A stretch of 64,000 nt of DNA from contig JBFYTF010000036.1 of the NCBI GenBank assembly GCA_041300865.1, positions 1 to 64,000 on the forward strand, given 5' to 3'. The notes under the pieces were generated by a model that made no database searches, had not been told where the DNA came from, and was given only the letters and a program-made list of their open reading frames with translations. Position 1 is the first letter of the stretch, and every line of letters starts with the position of its first letter. Positions 61,012-64,000 of the stretch are shown one piece after another. The stretch comes from JAAYZQ01 sp041300865 (GTDB lineage Bacteria > Chloroflexota > Anaerolineae > JAAYZQ01). Both the position numbers and the translations under genes were made by a program.

Positions 61012-62107
61012 ATTTCCTCGCTTCTTCGCGCCAAAGCATGCCAAGCTGTATTGCCCCGGCTATCGCCACAAAGAGTATAGCGACTCCCTGGATGAAGGCC
61101 GCGACTGAAGAAGGGACCCCCATCGTTCGCTGCATCATATTCGAGCCGGCCCGCAACGCGCCAAAGAAAATCGCGGCCGCAACAACGCCAAATGGGTGTC
61201 CTCGGGCCAGAAGGGCAATTGCGATAGCATCGTACCCATAACCGGGTGAGAAAAAGTCACTGAGCCGGTGCTGGACTCCTAGCACCTCCATGATGCCCGC
61301 CATGCCAGCCAGACCGCCACTGACCAGCATGGAAACCGTGATGCTGCGAGTAGGCGAGATGCCGGCGTGCCGAGCAGCGCGCGAACCAAAACCCACGGCA
61401 CGTATCCGGAAGCCCAACGTCGTATGATATAGCACGACATACATAATGACGGCAGCCGCCAACGCAATCGGCAACCCGACGTGAAGGCGTCCTGCTTTCC
61501 AGATAATGGGCAGTTGCGATGTGACGGGGACGATCTCTGTCTGTGGGTAGTAAGCACCCGGTTCCTGGATTGGGCCATGCACCATGTAGCTCACGAACCA
61601 GAAAGCAACATAGTTCAGCATGATGGTCATAATGATCTCGCTGAGCCCACGTTTCGCCCGCAAATAACCGGGGATGCCTCCCCAAATGGCGCCGCCAACA
61701 AAGCTGCCCAGTACGCAGAGCGGGATGTGCAACCAGGCGGGCAGACCCACCGCAAAGAGGGCAACAAGCGTTCCCACCAGAGCCCCAACATACAGCTGCC
61801 CCTCGGCCCCGATATTAAACAGAGAGCAGTGCAGGGCAAACGCCACTCCAAGGCCTGCCAGGATGAGCGGTACCGACTTTTGGAGAGTGAGGCCTACCTC
61901 CTGCCAACCGCCCATCGTGCCCTTGAGCATAGCCCCGTAAGCCGCTAACGGATCAACCCCAGCAACCAGGAGAGCCGCCGCCCCAACTAACAGGGCCAAG
62001 AGCACTGCCCAGATCGGACCAAACGTTCGCAAGGACCAAAGTGCTCCCCTCAAGAGCTGGTCCGCTAAGGACCGGTGAGTACCCAATCGTTCTGCTTCTG
62101 CTGCCAT
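61004..62107 (-). CDS. Nucleoside ABC transporter permease (NupP/YufP-like)
   Basis: 367 residues, about eight to ten membrane segments: IWAVLLALLVGAAALLVAGV, GVAFALHCSLFNIGAEGQLY, GGAIWGGIPGYLRAKRGLSE, IIMTIMLNYVAFWFVSYMVH, the coupling loop GFRIRAVGFGSRAARHAGIS and FIQGVAILFVAIAGAIQLGM. It is the partner of the next permease and of the double ATPase encoded upstream. Confidence 0.9.
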   Translation of the reverse strand: MAAEAERLGTHRSLADQLLRGALWSLRTFGPIWAVLLALLVGAAALLVAGVDPLAAYGAMLKGTMGGWQEVGLTLQKSVPLILAGLGVAFALHCSLFNIGAEGQLYVGALVGTLVALFAVGLPAWLHIPLCVLGSFVGGAIWGGIPGYLRAKRGLSEIIMTIMLNYVAFWFVSYMVHGPIQEPGAYYPQTEIVPVTSQLPIIWKAGRLHVGLPIALAAAVIMYVVLYHTTLGFRIRAVGFGSRAARHAGISPTRSITVSMLVSGGLAGMAGIMEVLGVQHRLSDFFSPGYGYDAIAIALLARGHPFGVVAAAIFFGALRAGSNMMQRTMGVPSSVAAFIQGVAILFVAIAGAIQLGMLWREEARKCD

Positions 62108-62133
62108 AGCTCTCTGTCTCTGGCTCCAGCTCT

Positions 62134-63663
62134 TTACAGAGCTGTCGATAGTCCCAGCGATGTGCCGGCCATCATCAGCCCAAGCTGTTCTATATCTGCA
62201 TCCTTGTTCTCGATGATGCCCATGATCCTCCCCTCGTAGATGACCGCAATTCGATCGGCGAGCATCAGAATCTCTTCCAGCTCAGTGGAGATGAGCAGGA
62301 TTGCGGCTCCCCGATCACGCTGCTCCAACAGACAGCGATAAACGTACTCGGTTGCGCCCACATCAAGACCACGCGTGGGCTGAAACGCCAGAACGAAGGA
62401 AGGGGTGCGGCTCAGTTCTCGAGCCAAAACGATCTTTTGCTGGTTCCCGCCGGACAGCGACCGGGTGACCATCTCCGGTCGATTGGGACGGATGTCGTAC
62501 TCTTCTCCGAGAGCGAGCGCCTGCTTGCGCACGGCCCTTCGATTCAGAAACGAAAACCGCGAGTTGGGTCTTCGGTCAACGGAATCGAGGATCAAATTCT
62601 CTCCGATGGTAAAGTCCATGATCAGGCCAAGTTCGTGACGATCTTCAGGAATACGCGCAACGCCCAGCGATACGAGCTGCTTGGGTCCCAAGTGGGTCAC
62701 ATCTTGTCCCTTGACCTTCACGCTTCCCGTCGAAGCCTTTTGCAGGCCTGACACAATGGCCGCCAGTTCCTGTTGACCATTGCCGTCCACACCCGCTACG
62801 GCAAGGATCTCACCCTCACACACCTGAAACGATACGCCGGAGAGCAGCGGCTTGTCTCCGTGGTTGTGCAGTGTCAGGTCGCCCACCTCCAGGACAGGGT
62901 GACGCGACCCGTGAACGCTGTTTCTTGAGACCTGAAACACAACTTCGCGCCCGACCATCATACGGGCCAGTTGAGCCTTGTCCGTCTTGTCGCGCTCAAC
63001 GGTGTCGACCACCCGGCCGTCTCTCAGCACCGTGATCCGGTCACTGATCTCCATGACCTCGTTTAGCTTATGAGAGATAAAGATCACCGATTTTCCCTGT
63101 GCCGTGAAACTCCGCAAGATATCGAACAAGTCTCGGACTTCACCGGGCGTGAGTACAGCCGTTGGTTCGTCCAGAATCAGTAGCTTGGCATCGCGGTAGA
63201 GTGCCTTCATGATTTCGACTCGCTGGCGCACGCCCACCGGCAGGTCGCCAATGACTGCGCACGGGTCCACCGAGAGCCCATACCGCTCCGAGAGTTCCCG
63301 GACCGCTGTCTCAACCTTGTTCAGATCAAGGAGAGGCTCCTTGGGCAGGCGCGTTCCCAGTACAATGTTTTCCGCCACTGTGAAGGCCGGGATGAGCATG
63401 AAGTGCTGGTGCACCATGCCGATTCCGCAGGCGATTGCAGCGCTAGGCGACGATATACTGACGCGCTTGCCATGCATGTACACCGAACCGCTGTCTGCCT
63501 CATAGAGTCCATAAAGGACATTCATGAGTGTCGTTTTGCCTGCCCCATTTTCACCGAGCAAAGCGTGCACTTCGCCACTCTCAACCTCAAGGGAAACGCA
63601 GTCGTTGGCGTTGACACCGGGAAATCGTTTGGTTATTCTCTCCATGGACAGCAGAGCAGGCAT
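62134..63663 (-). CDS. Nucleoside ABC transporter ATP-binding protein with two NBDs (NupO/YufO-like)
   Basis: 509 residues with two nucleotide-binding domains. The first is complete: Walker A LLGENGAGKTTLMNVLYGLY, signature PVGVRQRVEIMKAL, Walker B LLILDEPTAVLTP. The second has a degenerate Walker A (GVDGNGQQELA) and Walker B without the catalytic glutamate (FVLAFQPTRGLDVGA) but a good signature LSGGNQQKIVLAREL, as is normal in sugar and nucleoside importers. ATG 63663 follows GGGAGAACGG; an upstream ATG at 63732 would include the hairpin. Confidence 0.92.
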   Translation of the reverse strand: MPALLSMERITKRFPGVNANDCVSLEVESGEVHALLGENGAGKTTLMNVLYGLYEADSGSVYMHGKRVSISSPSAAIACGIGMVHQHFMLIPAFTVAENIVLGTRLPKEPLLDLNKVETAVRELSERYGLSVDPCAVIGDLPVGVRQRVEIMKALYRDAKLLILDEPTAVLTPGEVRDLFDILRSFTAQGKSVIFISHKLNEVMEISDRITVLRDGRVVDTVERDKTDKAQLARMMVGREVVFQVSRNSVHGSRHPVLEVGDLTLHNHGDKPLLSGVSFQVCEGEILAVAGVDGNGQQELAAIVSGLQKASTGSVKVKGQDVTHLGPKQLVSLGVARIPEDRHELGLIMDFTIGENLILDSVDRRPNSRFSFLNRRAVRKQALALGEEYDIRPNRPEMVTRSLSGGNQQKIVLARELSRTPSFVLAFQPTRGLDVGATEYVYRCLLEQRDRGAAILLISTELEEILMLADRIAVIYEGRIMGIIENKDADIEQLGLMMAGTSLGLSTAL

Positions 63664-63697
63664 CCGTTCTCCCGAGCTTGATGACTTTGGAGAGCGA

Positions 63698-63726
63698 TTG
63701 ACCAGGCGAGCGTTCAGCCTGGTCAA
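63698..63726 (-). promoter_or_regulatory. Intercistronic hairpin between binding-protein and ATPase genes
   Basis: TTGACCAGGC and GCCTGGTCAA form a perfect 10-bp stem with a nine-base loop and no T-run. Such stems often protect the upstream mRNA or weaken read-through, so that more binding protein than ATPase is made. Confidence 0.6.
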
Positions 63727-63744
63727 CCGCATCTCAGTTCATAT

Positions 63745-64000
63745 CTAATCCTGGGGCGGGACGTCGATCCGTGGCACTTCTGCCTTGCCGGAAATGATGT
63801 CCTGCCGGACCTGTTCTACTTGAGCGGCGACGTCGTCAGGCACGGTACCGTGATAGGGCGCGATGTCAACAGCGCCAACTTCCAGGCCGTACATCTGAAT
63901 CTCTCCAGCAAAGTCACCCGCCAAGATACGCTTGACGCCCTCAACCATGAGCGTGCCATAGTCCACAATGAAGCTAGTAAGAACAGTCTCGGGTGCGAGC
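63745..64000 (-). CDS. BMP-family nucleoside-binding protein, C-terminal part, cut by right edge
   Basis: The frame is open to the window end. The last 85 residues show the end of BMP-type binding proteins: TSFIVDYGTLMVEGVKRILA, GDFAGEIQMYGLEVGAVDI, TVPDDVAAQVEQVRQDIISG, then VPRIDVPPQD. The N-terminal lipoprotein signal lies outside. It is the first known gene of the transporter operon. Confidence 0.85.
   Translation of the reverse strand, partial: LAPETVLTSFIVDYGTLMVEGVKRILAGDFAGEIQMYGLEVGAVDIAPYHGTVPDDVAAQVEQVRQDIISGKAEVPRIDVPPQD

Noticed and set aside
1..64000. tRNA, rRNA or selenocysteine-insertion elements
   Set aside because: No cloverleaf, rRNA segment or in-frame TGA with a plausible insertion hairpin was recognised by eye; a dedicated search was not possible.

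Overview
The window is GC-rich (the long gene blocks look well above 60 percent G+C), has compact same-strand operons, near-consensus sigma-70-type promoters and strong Shine-Dalgarno sites. It reads as a bacterial chromosome from an anaerobe or facultative anaerobe: ferredoxin-type reductases, an aldehyde:ferredoxin oxidoreductase and CoA-based catabolism. Chloroflexota is my best guess from the gene mix (acyl-CoA carboxylase parts, BMP nucleoside transporter, old-yellow-enzyme/SDR clusters, CheR-PAS protein), but nothing here proves the phylum and no rRNA or tRNA gene is present. || Layout. (1) 1-266: the N-terminal end of an IS630-type transposase leaving the left edge, then about 570 bp without a recognisable gene. 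(2) 834-27376, plus strand: one very long operon behind a TTGACA-17-TACAAT promoter. It encodes an unusual solute-binding protein without signal peptide, an aminotransferase, three FadH/BaiCD-like flavin reductases, four SDRs, a family III CoA-transferase, two thiolases, AtuA-related proteins, a crotonase, a MaoC hydratase, a fused biotin carboxylase-carboxyltransferase with separate biotin carrier, a methylmalonyl-CoA-mutase-type large subunit, an HpcH/HpaI aldolase and a closing IclR regulator. Together they look like a pathway that attaches CoA to a branched, alicyclic or terpenoid acid, reduces and oxidises ring or side-chain positions, carboxylates it and thiolytically degrades it. The gene mix resembles bai (bile acid) plus atu (acyclic terpene) operons without being either. 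(3) 27423-33835: a lower-GC accessory island with an IS110-type transposase, a truncated Phd-like antitoxin gene, small genes (HTH protein, DUF433, RelB-like, HigBA-like, HicBA, RibD/DHFR-like), most with their own promoter, separated by dispersed structured repeats and terminators. Several genes are broken (antitoxin, TadG-like, HicA, CheR). (4) 33836-35682: a 5'-truncated CheR-PAS gene abutting the island, followed by a 14-bp bidirectional terminator. (5) 35791-59838, minus strand: a second long operon for N-heterocycle catabolism. It holds an AOR, an SsnA-like deaminase, a three-domain molybdenum hydroxylase, a class III aminotransferase, a double isochorismatase-fold protein, a nitrilase-family amidase, two PreA-like reductases plus PreT, a YgeW-like carbamoyltransferase, a hydantoinase/dihydropyrimidinase, and a di-/tricarboxylate module (PrpD, LeuCD, PrpF, SucCD-like CoA ligase with an interposed ferredoxin, HMG-CoA-lyase-like enzyme). 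Its promoter carries a perfect palindrome over the -10 box. (6) 60064-64000, minus strand: a BMP-type nucleoside ABC transporter (two permeases, a double ATPase, a binding protein cut by the right edge), a plausible importer for the substrates of region 5. || How it works together (inference): regions 5 and 6 would import a nucleoside or related N-heterocycle, deaminate and hydroxylate it, reduce and open the ring, release ammonia and CO2, and channel the carbon skeleton through hydratase/isomerase, CoA ligase and CoA-lyase steps. Both PreA paralogues lack the catalytic cysteine of dihydropyrimidine dehydrogenase, so the substrate is probably not simply uracil or thymine.
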